64,000 nt of DNA from Steinernema hermaphroditum (GCA_030435675.1 CM059622.1:17546001-17610000); one strand, 5' to 3'. Counted from the stretch's first letter, positions 14,779 to 28,542 are shown. Numbers and translations: made by a program. The notes: generated from the sequence alone by a model not told the origin.

Positions 14779-15937
14779 ATGATGGATGTTGACGAGGGGC
14801 AGGAGTTTGAGGATTTCTTCGGTGGTGGTGATGATCAAGCACAGAATACCGACAACAACCAGGAAAACGGTGATGGTATGGGTTGCATACAGTGGCCAGA
14901 ATCTGGGCTCTCGCTTTATAGATGTTCCTACGGACGCCGATGTGCTCAGCCGAATCATGAAAAAGACAGATAAGGGTGCTGGGAAAACGCGCGGAACAAC
15001 AGATCGCAAGCGTCCAGTGATACCCAAACTTGGTCCTAATGAGGTCACTGGAAAACGCGGAATTGCCGCATTATACGAGGACTTTAAGGACTACAAGCTG
15101 AACCCAAATGTGAACGAGGTTGGTACAAAAGTTCTTCGGTAACTACAATTAGGCGTGTGTTGAGCTTAAACCAGCTCAGAAAGGATGTGTAAATGTTTTA
15201 ATAATAACTATATGCAGTTCATTTTCATCTTGTTTTTCTCTTTCAGTACGATAATCTCGAAGGTATAATGAAGAAGATTGAGCACTGGGGCCATCTTCTC
15301 TACCCACGTCTTCATTTTGATGATTTGACCAAGAAGCTCGATGTTGTCGGGCAAAAAGCTCCGGTTAAGGTAAATGAAACGTACAATTCTAGCTTGAATA
15401 CTTGTCGTTTAGCTTCACATGCGACATCTGAGGCATGATACGGGACCATATGACCCTGAGAACGCCATGTATATCTACGGCAGCAGTCAACGGAAGGCCG
15501 ACGAAGCTGTAGAATCTAAGAAGGAAGATCATCCAAGAAATCGAGAAGCCTCGCCACCTCCAAAGAGCACAAATACCATTCAAGACTCCTTCTACGACGA
15601 TTACTTCAACAACCCTGATGGGTTTGATGAAACGCCCACGTCGTCATCGGCGACATTCAGCCGTGTTCAGCCTGCAGCCCCTTCGGTTGTCGCTTCACAG
15701 TCAGCCACACCAACATTGACGGACGCACAAAAGAAGCGCATCGAGGAGAACAAGCGACGAGCCATGGAAATTCGAGAGAAGCGACTGAAATTCTTAGAAA
15801 CTCAGAAGAAAGAAGAAGAGGAACGACTGCAGAAGGAGGCTGAGGAACGCGCACCCGAAGCACAACGCGCAGAACAGATGGAGGAAGATATGATTGATGA
15901 AGATGAGGCCCTGCAAATGATGCTCGGAGATGATTGA
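14779..15937 (+). CDS. tipn-1: TIPIN/Swi3-like replication fork protection factor
   Basis: Four exons (14779-14875, 14922-15118, 15247-15369, 15413-15937) give 313 aa. The first 35 residues are acidic. The conserved Swi3 domain spans about residues 60-150: KRPVIPKLGPNEVTGKRGI, then ALYEDFKDYKLN, then IMKKIEHWGHLLYPRLHFDD, which matches the TIPIN pattern of GLP.L, HWAHRLFP and FEDF. The C-terminal half is disordered, with a Ser/Pro stretch and then a Lys/Glu coiled-coil segment ending in an acidic tail (DEDEALQMMLGDD). Known role: partner of Timeless, which holds the replisome at stalled forks and supports the S-phase checkpoint. It follows lin-53 on the same strand and may be co-transcribed. 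Two adjacent Met codons open the frame. Confidence 0.85.
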
Positions 15938-16001
15938 CCTGTGATGATTTGAGTTCTTTTGTGATCGGATGTATAAAAGAAACACAATTTACACTCCTAT
16001 C

Positions 16002-16819
16002 TTACAAAATCTTGACATCTCGCATGGGTCCGGGGAAAGGTTCTCCCAGAAGGTCCGATATGAAGTGCAACCTGTCGCTTCCGAAAAAGACTCTGTCCGG
16101 TTCGCCCGTTCGCTTAAACACAATCCACGGGGCTCCGAAGCACTGAAATCATTCGATTGCGCTTTTTTCAAAGGGTAAAGTTGCGTACTCCCTGGTCCAG
16201 TGCTGTAGTCGTCCGCTCTTTCAAGATCCGCTTAATATCAGGCTGCTCAATCATGGCTATCATGCGGTCCGCTTCCTTCAATCCGATCTTATCTGCGACC
16301 TCGTGGAGATTCTGCACCTCGTTGATCGGCTGATCGACGGTCCAAACACGGTGGAAGAGTTCACGAGCGGCACGGACGAGTTCGTCACGCGGCAGTTCAC
16401 GTTCGATTGCTGTCAGAAGGCGTTGTGCCTTGATACTCGTGCGCGGAATCACTTCACCGAAGAAGTCGCGCGGCTCCACTAAGTTTAGGCCCCAGTAGGC
16501 GTTGTTGTAGGCAACGTCGCGCATCATGTGTTCCCATTTGCGTTTCATTAATCCGGGAGGCTTGTTTCCTTCAAAATATTGTCATTAATTTCCTTATGTT
16601 ATGCCGTACTGATACATACCGCTCTCCTTGAAGATGGCGCCAATCAGAAATGGTTTCAAGTTAACAGTTACGGGCATCACCTTTTCAAATCTCAGCATCG
16701 TCTATAAAAGGCAACTCTTCTCTGAAATGCAAACCGTGGAAAGGTACCTCAAATCCAATGAAAGCATATGGAGAGATAACATCGAAGTAGAAGTCAATGG
16801 TTGCCTTGCTTTTGGCCAT
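16002..16819 (-). CDS. Kappa-class glutathione S-transferase
   Basis: Minus-strand gene from the Met at 16819 to the TAA at 16002-16004. The first exon reads MAKSKATIDFYFDVISPYAF, matching the GSTK/DsbA-fold start (yDvlSPYSw) that carries the catalytic Ser (here SPYAF). A 46-nt intron leads to TMLRFEKVMPVTVNLKPFLI then GAIFKESG. The next exon (about 16573 down to 16170) has NKPPGLMKRKWEHMMRDV, the helical insertion of the family. The last exon has FGAPWIVFKRTGEPDRVFFG and SDRLHFISDLLG, the typical C-terminal GSTK motif. The role is glutathione conjugation or peroxide handling in mitochondria or peroxisomes. The end GPMRDVKIL has no clear SKL-type peroxisome signal. A second Met three codons upstream (MLTMAKSK) is possible. 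It is convergent with tipn-1, with only about 65 bp between the stops. Confidence 0.88.
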
Positions 16820-17969
16820 CGTGAGCATTCTGAAACGACAGTGACGAGTGAAAACGAAGAATAACGGCGAGATGAAAGTCGAGCAAAGCACATGTGTGAC
16901 GCGAGGAAAGAAAGACGATCATAGGTCAGTGTGCTTTGTAGTCTGCAGTGCATAGCCATGTGATGAGCGGGCCGAAAATAACGGGAAATGCGAAGCAGAT
17001 GAGAGAATGTTAAATATTCGAGCTGGTTTCGAACCGAACTCAAAAAGACACATCGCGGTAGACTCTATGCAAGTTAAGAAAAGTGACAGAAAAACATCAG
17101 TGATGACCTTTTTCCAAGTAACTATTGTGTTAGTGAAGAAAATTACCACTTGTGGAAGCCGGAAAGTGGCAGAATCTAACTTTCGCCCGCCCGCTCGCCT
17201 GCGTATCTCTACAGAAATCTTCGCTTTTGCCCGCAAAAAGTAATGGAATCACCGCGCCCGACTCTGCTGCAGTGCCCTGCGCCGAAGCCAGACGAAGACC
17301 GGTGACTGCGGTGGGATACTATACCTTTTTGCGCTCACAAGACTTCCTGCATGGTGAAATGCCGTTGGTTTGGGAAGATAAACGGTGCAAACAAAAAATG
17401 CGGTGTGATGCGAAGCATGATTAGATGCAGAAGGAGAGGAGGATCAGCATTACCATATGACACCTTCCGTGCACTCATTTCGTGCACGCACTTATGTGCA
17501 CTCATTTCATTATGTTGACATTGATTTCTACAGGTTATTGGGAAAATGTGTCACAATAGGTTGATTTATGGTAGAAGATGACGATGCATATGACAAGAAC
17601 CGATCTAATATGCGAGCTGGATCTTACTGTAGAGTTGAAATGAAGCAAGTCGATGTTGTTTACGGGTGATGGGAGAGCATGATGTTTAGTTTTTAGATTC
17701 AGGATTGCTTTGTTTACCACATGACCTTCTTACTAACCGACCAGAATCAAAGGCCAAATGTTCGCCCTTTTTATCAACACACGCACTCTCCACACGTAAA
17801 TATCGCAAAAAAGTGTTGTTTGTGCCAATCGATTTCTGCGTTCGCTCGCGTCCCTCCAGTGAACAGCCATAATCCACCGCATTCAAACCTGTTTGTGATT
17901 GCCATTTCCCTATTTTTTCCGCACTCTTCTCCACATTTGTCAGTGCCCTCACCTCGCTTCGCTTCCAGA
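16820..17969. other. Divergent intergenic region of two GST genes
   Basis: About 1.15 kb between the kappa GST (-) and the sigma GST (+). Short open frames occur on both strands with no recognisable domain. A direct GTGCA-rich repeat (GTGCACTCATTTC, twice) lies at about 17468-17506. The last bases (CTTCGCTTCCAGA then ATG) give a likely trans-splice acceptor for the GST. A shared promoter is possible. Confidence 0.45.
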
Positions 17970-18879
17970 ATGGTCAGCTACAAACTCTACTATTTCGAGA
18001 AGATCGGTGCCCGAGCTGAGATGGCTCGTCTCCTTTTCGCGTACGCCAATCTTCCCTACGAGGAGATTGATTTGACAATGGATGAGCTGAAGGCTCGTAA
18101 GGACGGTAATAAAGTTTTTTTTGCCGTAAATACTGTGTTTTTAAAGAATTTCCTTTCGGCCAACTGCCCGTCCTCGAAGTCGATGGTAAGATGCTGGCGC
18201 AATCGCTGACAATCGGGCGCTATTTGGCGAAGACCATCGGTAATTCCATCTCAGAAATTCGCGGAATTCCGACAATAATCACCTTTAGGGGGTCTTAGCG
18301 GCAATGACGATTTCGAAAGTGCACAAATCGACATGTGGGCGGAATGGATCGAAGACGTATACAAGGCCATCACAGCCCCTAAGCTCTTCCGCCTGTGCGT
18401 TTTTGGCGTAGGAAACAGATTCCCCATTGCGGAAGTAAAGTAGCACATGTTAAGGAGAATTGCCCGGAAATTCCGGAGGCCCTGAAGCCCTTCTTGGATC
18501 GCACGGAAAAACAACTCGCTAAAAATTATGGACACCTAGTTGGAAGCACGGTAAATGAAGATAATGTGATCATATCTGTTCAGAAAAAACGACCTGCGGA
18601 AACAGATAAGAAATTAAAATCCTCTGATCAAGGCTTATAAAAGTTCTTTGTTTCGTTCTATATTTATACCATTTATTTCGAAGATTTTACTTGTTTAATG
18701 CGCCCATTTAGTTCTCGTGGGCCGATATCGCCGTGGCTGATCTGTGGGCCCGTCTGCGCAATGCTTATCCGTGCCTCATCGACAACTACCACAACATAGA
18801 GAAGTTTGTCGACAGCGTCTACGGTCTGGATGGAATCAAAGAATACGTCGAGAAACGCGTTCTTCTTCACGGCCAGTAG
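17970..18879 (+). CDS. Nematode sigma-type glutathione S-transferase
   Basis: Five exons (17970-18105, 18147-18239, 18289-18407, 18455-18550, 18712-18879) give 203 aa, the normal length. The N-terminal thioredoxin-fold domain starts MVSYKLYYFEKIGARAEMAR, with the catalytic Tyr near residue 8. It contains FGQLPVLEVDGKMLAQS, the cis-Pro and glutathione gamma-glutamyl binding motif. The helical domain contains ALKPFLDRTEKQL and FSWADIAVADLW. Without the 47-nt intron 18408-18454 (donor GTAGGA, acceptor TTAAG) the frame would meet a stop, so that intron is needed for an intact gene. The role is conjugation of glutathione to lipophilic or oxidised compounds in the cytosol. It is paralogous to the GST at 33.8 kb. 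AATAAA follows at 18934. Confidence 0.9.
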
Positions 18880-21800
18880 AATCATTCTGTCGCTCTTCAT
18901 CCCACGAGCTTTGTAGACTTTCCATTATTTTCGAATAAATATTTACATTCCAAGGCTTCCGCAGCGTATTCTTTAGAGTCCATCGCTGCGCGCATTAAAC
19001 CGTGACCGGTCGCGACAGTCAAAGGAAAACTTGATGTTTTTTGAGAAGCGAATTCACTCAATGCCACCGCCGACTTCTTAAACTGCGCTAAGGATCTCTA
19101 CATTCCATTTTCGTACTTAGACGCTGTCTGCTCAGGGCATTGAGACATTAAAACATGGTGTACTTCCTTTTTATTTTATATTGTGTCTTCTGAAATCGAG
19201 CCATTTGCACTACAGCCTCCAGAGGAATTCATTCTTTGTTCTTCGCATGTTTTGTCTTAGCAGAATGTGACCGTTCTTTTGAGTCATCTTCTTCTTTAGT
19301 TATTTGGTCTAACAATATCAGTGTTCCCATTCGCGACCAGATATTCACCAAACACGCTGTCCTCATAGTAAAATTCTCATTTCCACATGAATTAGGAGTT
19401 AGAACCGTTTTGAGGAAGTCTCATGAAAGTTGTATGTATCTCTGTCAATCTTAAGTTCCGGAATAAGGCTGAGATCATGGCACATTAAATCGTATATCTG
19501 CAAGTCCATCTTCAAGTTCAAGTCCATTTTGATGTTCAATTCTATTTACTAAAGACAAATAGCCTTTTTTAAAAAATACACCTCTCTCAGGAGTGAACAT
19601 CTTTCCACAGATGGAACCTCATTCATGTTGCGTGTATATAGAGTTGATATGGCCTAAGATGCTTTTTTTTGTTATGCGTGAGAAGACTGTTTTGGATTGC
19701 TGGATTTGCATTGCTGAATTTGGATTGCAGATACTTTGCTTTGAAAATGCGAGAAGAAAGAAAAAGCTTCTGCAGTTTTGCGGGTTTCCTCTGACTCACC
19801 GATATGACGGTCATTTCCTCGCGCGAAACGGGCGAAAATCAATGAGATGACCCAAAGAGTGCGATTTTAATGTTTCAGTTCGCTGAATAAGCCTCAGTAC
19901 GCAATATCTTAAAAGGACTTTGGAAACGAAAGGTCTTAGAGTAACCAGTCCACCGCGATTGTTTCCGTGGGTGCTGCTCTTGTTGCTTCACTGTTATTCA
20001 TTCTTGTTTTTCCAGTTATATTCAGACTCCTCGTTATGAATTCCACAGATTTTTAAAGTGCAGAACAAGTTTACCCCATCACAGACGCCCCCAGAGCGAG
20101 TAGTGTTCAAGTAATTAAAAATGAATTCCGGTTGAATAAAACGCTTCTTTCAGCATTGCACTATCACTCTCGCGCTGCACGACCGGCCGTTCCGTGGCAA
20201 CCGATTCCTGATTTCTATATTTCACGTCATTCGTATACTCAAAAAATTATATAAATTGTTTTTGCATCAACTTAACCGCTTCGCAAACAAATATGTTGTA
20301 TGAAAATTGGTTTTTTAAAATTAAAAACGAAAATTTCACGATTTCACGAGAACACTCCCTGAATTCATGTGCAATTTTGCGACAGAAATTCTACATGGGC
20401 TTTTAACCAGATGTATTCTGTGAGTTCGGGAATTGGAAAGGACGAAATCGTGCAGCTAGTTTCTAGCTAATAGACAAGCTTTTTTACACTACATTATTCA
20501 CGAACTATGGTTGCAAGGAGATCGGAAAAATAGTGAAATTTGTTCTGAAAATTTTCAGATCTTCAATTCAGATTTTCTAACCAACTTCCTAGCTAATTGC
20601 GTCCTCTGCTTTATAAATGCTTCCGCTATATGTACTGCGGGTTCTGCTCACATATTCGCAATATATAAAACACTTTACATTTTTCTCACTGCTCACATGT
20701 AAAGATTTTTTGCGCGACATTCCGGGAACAGCGATTATTTCGCGATTATAACGCATTATAAAAACGTAAGCCGCAAAACCGTTGACCACAGCTCAACTGT
20801 AAATCGCTATCGAATAGTGACTGCTAACGATAAGTCCTCATTAAAGTGGCATCACGCATTATCCCTAATAATGGCTGTATTTATTTTAGTATTTTTTAAA
20901 TCACTGTTAATTTTTGTTTCTACCATGTGTTTTCTTCTTTTTGTGCTCCGAAGCGGCAGTACTTATTACTATGTTAATCCACGCAATCGGCACTATGCAC
21001 TGTGTATATGTTGAGGCTGATGTATGAGTTGGAACACACCTAGCGTACGATCGCAGGGAACATTTCTTCACTCAACGATCCTCAGTCTCGTGAAGCATCA
21101 CTGCAATCACCTTTCGAATCCGAAAAGTATCCAAATCTGATAACAGTGGGAAAGAATGAAAATAGCAAATTAACAAGATATTAACAATAAAATTGCTTAC
21201 ACTTAAAATTGACAAAATATGGACAAGTCAGCTGGCGACGTCTTCGTTGGACATCGCATCCCATGGGGATTCGCGCGCGGAGTTCTGTTTTGTTGACCAG
21301 ATTCATACTTGCGCGTAGTGTCAAAAAACATATCTTCAGCACAACCATTGAATCAATCCGTGAAAAACCCTACAATTTTAAAAAGGAAGAATATCTAGCG
21401 GTAATAGAAAAAAATTTGCTGACAACTTGCGCAAAGTGTTCGCTATCTTTTATTTATTTTATTTCACTACTATTTTTTACGTTTTTCTTTTTGATCGAAG
21501 AAAAGGAACCTGTTGTTCTTTTTTGACCTGTTGTTCTCGTTCGTTTGCATTTGCACGGTAATCGAGCACTTTGCAAAGTGATCAAATCAGCTTTGCACGG
21601 AAAATCGTTCTGCTTACACCCAGATAGGAGCAGCTGTTTTCCAGCAAATCGGCGACCTCCGTGCCGATCCGGAAGCTCTCTAATCGCAGATCATGATCGA
21701 GCGGAGCTACGAAAGAGTGGAGCAAAAACGAGTCTGCCGAACAAGCTATCGCCGACTGAGTGCCTTGCGCTGTTGTGATCGAAATTATGACGCGTGTTTC

Positions 21801-24800
21801 GAGTTTCGACCGAAACTAATGACTGTTGTCATCACGGGCCCTGGACGGTCGGGGGAGGGCGGAGTCTGCGCCCTGTCAGCTCTCCACGGAGATGCAAAAA
21901 GCGCGCTGGACTGTCGGGGTGCACACTCAAAGCCGCCCTTCTTAATGTCTCTTTGTTCCGTTAGTGTGTTCTCGTGAACTTATCCAGAGAGCTCAAGGAA
22001 TTTTGTTGCTTGCCATTTCTTCTCTCGATAATTAAATTACGGCAGCAATAAAGAATTTGGTTGCGCATAAATTTCTAAATAAAATAGAGAAAATAAAAAA
22101 ATCTAGTTCCATTCGATACATAAATTTTCTCGAATTTCTCCGTATAAACGACCTTTAGGATCTTCTTTAATTTATACAGTGTGCAGCAGAGAGAAAGGGA
22201 GGCGTGAACAGACTATTTTCTCCTACTTAGAGAATTTCGAAGGAGAACTGTCTAAAAGACTGCTCTTCCTTCACTCCTGAAATGAAAAAACGACTCTTTT
22301 CGCACCCTGCACAATGTCATTGAAGTCGTGACAAAAACAGACACATCACTTCGATAGACGAGCAAACGATGAACTTGGACCTTTACTGTTTATGCGAGCA
22401 GCATGTTCAGTTTGTCTCACTCAAGCTTTTCCAAGCAAAGACAAATGAGGAAAGACGTACGCCCCTGTTAATTAGAGCTCTTCTCTTAATTGCAGTCATT
22501 TATTTTCATGCACGACCCACGTGACGAGTAATCCTGAACATTTCGCATAGTTCACCAAACATCTTGATTATTATCTCGTGGTGCACCTTTTTTATCTGTC
22601 ACACATCTGGGGGCCTGGAAACTCGTTAGGAACAATCGTCCATAAGAATTTCGACCAGTTTCAACGTTATTTTGACTCCACTTCGATGCATCGATGTTCG
22701 TCAACGTTGCGAAAACATACTGCGCCACAAAGAAGCATGTGTAGGCACGTTCGTTTCTGTGACTCACTTTTATACTGTAAATGGTGAGTATATGCACATG
22801 AGATATGTTTTCCAAATGAATATGCGTTATACATGAATAAAATGACATCTAAAGTGAATATCTCTCAAAAAATATAAAAAGAAAGATAACACAACGGGAA
22901 ATATTAGGTGTATATTTAAAAAATAAAGAAGAGATGCTGTGATAACACATGTGGCTTGCGATACTAAAATTCGAAAGTGGAAACTGAGTGAATGAGGGTT
23001 TCTATATTTAAGTGATTTACTATGCGACACAGGTAATCGCACATAGTGCCTTGCGTTCTCTTGTACGCATCGCCAGTGCGATTTTCTCTTTACCGGTTTT
23101 TGAGTTATTTCCGTTGACCTTTTCAACACTTGCACGACTATGAAGCGCTTTTATAAAACAATACACGTCGATCAGAGGACCACTAATTTCGGAAGGTATT
23201 CACTACCTTAATTCCTGAATCACTTTATCCTCATAATTTGCTTCCAAAATCAATCGAAGTGAATCACTGGAATCATTTGAAGCGCATCAATAAGTAATGA
23301 AATGAGTCATTATTGTGTTTTTGTTTACTGTTCCATCTGTCAACTTTTAGGAAGCAGCAGCAGTCTCCAAACGGGTTTCTCTTTTTTTGTGGTTCCACCA
23401 CAGTCGCAAGTCTTCTGAAATCTCTCTTTTTCCGTAATTTTTCGGTTCGCTGTATGCAGTATGGTCTGTATCTACAAGGGGAATTTTGCCTATTTCGGGA
23501 GGATTAAAGATGCCAATTTTTTTATAGTTTGGCTTTTTAACTATCGAGTCTTTGGAATGCATTTCCACCTCTAAAGTGAGTCGCGAGTAAAATCAGTTAT
23601 TAAGAAGGTTTATTTTTCCATTTGCGAGAACTTCCTTGCTGAATTTTGCAAAAATGGGCAAGAATATCGTCCTGTTGATTCCAGTAATCGCGTAAAGCTT
23701 TAAAACTTCGAGTTGATCATATATAAAGTCTAAATTGTTGCGTCTTCTCCGTCTTCTGCCACCTTGGTTACACATTTTTGTGCTCAGGAAATAATTAGAT
23801 TATCACTTGACCTTGCGGAACTGGTCGCGTAGAAGGAACTGAATTCTGTCATTATGCACTGAACATTCTTTACACATCACACACATACACAACTAAACGA
23901 ACTTTCTGTGCCGCTGGGTTCACCAATCGTTGGTAGGGGTCGCTGCTTTTTTTGACACTAGTCTTAGAACATTCCCAACCAGGATGAATGACGAATGGCG
24001 AAAAATCAAAAACAAGAACAAGACATTACTATTAACGCGAATTGCATCTTTCAAAATTTGAATTCTTGAAGTTTCTAAATGTGCAGCTGGCTGCATCAGA
24101 TGTCTAGGCATACATTTAGATTTCGAATGCAACACTTGCTTGCGCGCTCTACGTTCTGCGCGCTCTTTTTTTAGCGCTCTTTTTTCGCAACGCCAACGTT
24201 GAAACTCTATTGACCTTGGAATTAACAAGAATTCTCACCTATTGGAAAATATAAATCTGAATCACATGACTGTTTTAAGTTTTAGTTTTCTTAAGTGCAT
24301 TACTTGAACGGATCTTCTGGGAGTCAGGGCCATTGAGCGAACAATGCCAATAACATGGCCTTCCAATTACCAAAAATCCAAGAGTCGTTATTGAATTCAC
24401 TAAAGCACTACTTTCACTTAGAATTAAGAAATTCCAGTGTTTAGTTTACCCATTGGACATCTGCTATCTATATCTTCCTCAAATGTCTTTTCGTTTTGTC
24501 GTTCAATTCTGACTTTCTACACAAAAATATCAGAAACACAGACAGATCTTATCTAAATATTGGAAACGGTTGTTATTGTTGCGTGATTTTAAAAATGTTG
24601 CAACGTTCCCCTCTTGCGTCACTTTTTAAATCTACCGGTGCAGACAACCGAGATCTCACATGACATTCCACAATTATCATATATTGCATCTTTCCCACGC
24701 ACTCTCAAAGCCCAGTTGCTGAGCGTGCATCTGATTATCGTGCAATGGCTCCTGCTCAGCAACAGCTCTTCCTCGATCCCACTTTGAGCGCCGCACCCGC

Positions 24801-26037
24801 GTGACTGTGCTGCATAATAGGGCGTGCCGCGGCACTCCAAGTACGCGCCTTTGCGAGCCCTTCTCCGATCCGGCTTTCCGCAAGCGGGCTCGCGCAATCA
24901 GTGTGCACATCGATCGCCGCTGATCGCGACCGGCTCCGCTGCCTCGAGTGGATCGATGGACAATGGTCAGTGTCACAATCGCGTCACCGCCGACTTGAAC
25001 GGACAGCTAACGAAGCCGTCCGAAGAGCAAACTAAGTGGCGTCGTGACCAAAATTGTGTGCCTCGGGCGCCCCGCACACCAACTTGTTCTTCTTCTACTC
25101 GACCGTGAATTGATTATGGAGCTTCTCTGACTAGACGCTCTTTAGCGGTATGAGGTTTATGAGGCCGATCTGAATGAGGCTTAGCGTCTTCTTTTCTACT
25201 TATTCATATTTACCTTGAATTTTACATGTAACTTATGATGACTATCATCGAGAATCTTAGAATACGGTGACACTGAGGTTTAAATTTAAAGGGTTCAGCT
25301 GTAAGTAGCGGTCCAACTCTGCGTTAATCAAATCATCAAAGCACTGGCATACTGTATTATTGACGTCCACTACAAGAATTGAGTGCCTACATACATATTA
25401 ATATTGCACAAACTGTTTATATGAATTCATTGCTTTGGGCGCGTACTCAGCTCAACTTCTCATATTCGACCAAAGCTTTACAACATCTATTTTTTCTAAC
25501 ACACTGAATTCAGGCTCCGCACCTTATTCGGCTTAGGCTTTCGGTCTGTTCTTTGGGCAATAAGCGTAAACGATTGGAATTGATAATTACCGCAGGGCCG
25601 CCGCTGTAATGGAGTTAGTTCGTGTGTAATCCTTCTTCTTCCCGATTAACCCCCGCGGCAAAGAGGCTCGAGGTCGTCCGACTGTCTCACCTCCCGTTAA
25701 TTGTCCTCCGCGCACTGTTCTCTCAGGTCGTCGTTTTATGGGACCTATTCCACCGGCGAGGACGACAATCTCGAATCCTTCTATAAATCAGCGGTGCCTT
25801 CGCCGATCATCCTGATCGGCCGCACTTTCATGCGGTGTATTGGGCAGATTCTTTTCTTCGGAAGTGAATCGTGCGTAATCTCAGCCAATTGTGGCGAGAC
25901 GTCCCCGCGAAGTGCAATTCGAAACTGCGCCATTAGGCTAATCAAAGACGTTATAAAGTGCGTAACTCGCGGCATGCTCGCGTGTTTTCTTCTTTGTAGT
26001 TGGTCCTCGCCTACCGTAATCCTCGACCTTTCAGAAT
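18880..26037. other. 7-kb gene-poor region
   Basis: No coding exon could be recognised. GC-rich islands at about 21620-21950, 24680-25110 and 25560-25950 contain short open frames. The one at 21693-21977 has a Cys pattern (VCRTSYRRL, RCCDRNYDACFEF) but no known domain. The rest is AT-rich. The last island lies directly upstream of the amino acid transporter and may hold its promoter. Enhancers, non-coding RNAs or very short exons could be missed here. Confidence 0.4.
18934..18939 (+). terminator. Poly(A) signal of the GST gene
   Basis: Canonical AATAAA 55 nt after the stop codon of the GST gene. Confidence 0.6.
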
Positions 26038-28151
26038 ATGTCTACGATCGAAAAAGGCGCTATGCCAGATACCGAGTCTATAGGGAAGATCGATGGACTC
26101 CACTGGTTTACGACAGGTCTTTTCATAGTGGCGGATATGGCAGGTACTTTTTGGTTGCTACTTTAATTCGTGACTAGCCAGAAGCATAATAGTCGGTATG
26201 CTCTGCATCGACTGCGTCTAGCTTTGTTCTTTTCCTTTTCCAAAATCATGCTGAGCCATAGTTACGATGGGCTTACACTTTGTAGCGCTCTTCAACTTTA
26301 CCTCTTTATGGTAACTATAGTAAGTAGAATGATCAAAATAGAACATTTTTGCGACACTGGTATATCGATTAGGGAAAAATAAGAGGAATTTATTTGGGTG
26401 GGATTACAGATTACGAACGCACAGTGTTTTAACATAGAACAGGACACCTTTCAGCATTCTATCTATTATTCATCCAGTCAATAGGCAATTTTTCGGCTGT
26501 ATGTCGGTGTTGAATCAGTGATGGTGACTGTTTTCGCACAAGTTGCTTTTAGGTGGTGGAGTAGTGGCTATGCCCATTGCCATGCTGATGTCGGGCGGAT
26601 TTGCCGGAAGCATAATAATCGGCATCCTCTGCATCGCCTTCGCCTACACTGCCCATCTGCTCGGGGAGAACTGGGTGGTTATGTGCCGGAATTGGCCGGA
26701 GTACCGGCAGCACTGCCGAAAGCCGTATCCAGAAATGGCCTTCCGCGGCCTCGGTGACAAGGCGCGCACTGCCACCTCCTGCACCATTAACATCATGCTC
26801 TTCGGAGTGTCTATCGTCTACCTCCTGCTCTCCTCCAAGATCATCTCGGACCTGATCAGTTCGACTTTTAATCATAACGTTGGCTTCTGCGTCACGATGG
26901 TGTTCGTCGCCGCGGCGATGTGGCCAGTTACCCTTCTCAAATCGCCTCAAGACTTTTGGTGAGCATTTGATTGGTCACTAGATGACACGTATAACTTAAG
27001 GTGGGCCATCGTTCTTGCCATGATGACGACTGGATGTGCCGTCTTTTTGATCCTCATCGGAACTATCAGCGACTACGAGTACTGCGCAGCGGGCGCACAA
27101 CCCAAGGACTTCGACTTCCGGAATGTCATCCTCTCCCTCGGCACCTACATGTTCTCTTTCGGAGGTCACGTCGTCTTCCCCACCATTCAGCATGACATGA
27201 AACAGCCGAAACACTTCACGCGTTCGGTCATCCTCGCCTTCTGCAGTAAGTTTCACTGTTCTCCTTCTATTGTTTTCTTCCCATTATATAGTAATGCAGC
27301 GTCCATGTTTCAGTCGTCTGCGCATTCTACATTCCCATCACCGCGCTTGGTTATCTCACCTACGGAGACTCCCTCCACGACTCAATCATCAACTCACTCC
27401 AGGTCGGTTGGATCCAGCAGTTCGCGAACCTCTTCATCGCCGTCCACTGTATCCTCACCCTTACCATCATCATGAACCCGCTGAACCAGGAGCTTGAAGA
27501 CTTGTTCGGCATCCCGCATCGTAAGGTTCTCGCGCAAGAATATAAGGGTAACTCTCGCCGTTTCAGATTTTGGCATCAAACGCGTCGCTGTGAGAACTGG
27601 TCTGATGATTGCCGTGCTCTTCATGGCGGCCACCGTACCCAGTTTCGGGCCGATCCTCAATCTCATTGGAGGCTCTACTGTCGCTCTCACCTCTGCCATC
27701 ATGCCTTGTCTCTTCAATCTTTACTTGAAAGCCCTGGACACGCGCGAAAAGGACATCGCTGGGGAAGCAAAGGTGTCCACGATTCCGTCTGTTTCCGAGT
27801 GGGTTTATCCCGACTCAAACCCTTTCAAAACTAGGCGTTTAGGATGATCGAACGGACGCCTAAGAAGCGCCTTGCTGTCAACATCTTCGTCATCGGTAGG
27901 CATTGTTACTCCGAATCTGTAACTCGAGATATCACATCGTTTTAGTCATCGCCATCGTGTGTGGACTGGCTACGACTTACAGCGCCCTCCTCGATATGTT
28001 GTCCACCAGTTTCGCAGCGCCCTGCTATTTGTCCTCACTTAACACGGAGGCAATCGCCGAGCTCCGCGAAAGTCCTGTCCACTGTTGCGGACACTACATG
28101 AACATTAGTCGCCACGCCGATCTCGTCTGTCATCCCATCGAAGTGAATTAA
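26038..28151 (+). CDS. AVT/SLC36-type amino acid transporter
   Basis: Seven exons (26038-26143, 26553-26958, 27001-27245, 27314-27520, 27567-27772, 27835-27895, 27946-28151) give a continuous frame of 478 aa. The N-terminus has GLHWFTTGLFIVADMAGGGV and VAMPIAMLMSGGFAG, the conserved first transmembrane segment of the amino acid/auxin permease superfamily (Aa_trans). About ten to eleven hydrophobic helices follow. Recognisable pieces are FAYTAHLLGENW, the FSFGGHVVFPTIQHDMKQP motif, LGYLTYGDS, and a late helix with VPSFGPILNLIGGSTVAL. The role is proton-coupled uptake or organelle export of neutral amino acids across the plasma, lysosomal or vesicle membrane. The exact substrate cannot be read from sequence. 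The ATG lies 4 bases after CCTTTCAG, a likely trans-splice or 5' UTR acceptor. AATAAA follows at 28287. Confidence 0.9.
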
Positions 28152-28286
28152 ACCAAGCCATTTACCCACATAAGCATTCCTTTCACATGTATACCAATCC
28201 GATATTTAAAAGCGCACAAACGTGTCCTCATCCGTTGTTGTACATACATAACCATTTTCAGCTTTAGACTACCACATTGATAGATA

Positions 28287-28292
28287 AATAAA
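28287..28292 (+). terminator. Poly(A) signal of the transporter gene
   Basis: Canonical AATAAA 136 nt after the transporter stop codon. Confidence 0.55.
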
Positions 28293-28542
28293 GGAATCTT
28301 GGAAAAATAACGATCAGCCCTTCCACATGCAAGAGCCTATACGTCGGAGTGCCGGTTTCGCCGCAAAAGTAGTCGAGTTTGTTGGATAAGCCCCTTCACA
28401 CATGAAATTGTGCAAAAATCGACATGAAAAATTCGAGTGTTTGCATGCAGCAGTCGACCGAATGACGCTCGCTGCTGTTCAGAGACTTCTACTTATAAGT
28501 TAACAGTAACAATATCTAATATATGAGCATACACGATCATCG

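Noticed and set aside
18400..18460. Apparent frameshift and stop in the first GST
   Set aside because: A 47-nt intron with donor GTAGGA and acceptor TTAAG (18408-18454) restores a continuous frame that sums correctly with all other exons.
21693..21977. 94-codon Cys-containing frame in a GC-rich island
   Set aside because: No signal peptide, no known domain and no convincing splice partners; GC-rich DNA gives open frames easily.
24619..25108. Overlapping Arg-rich frames on both strands
   Set aside because: Composition follows the GC-rich DNA, frames overlap on both strands, and no domain is seen.
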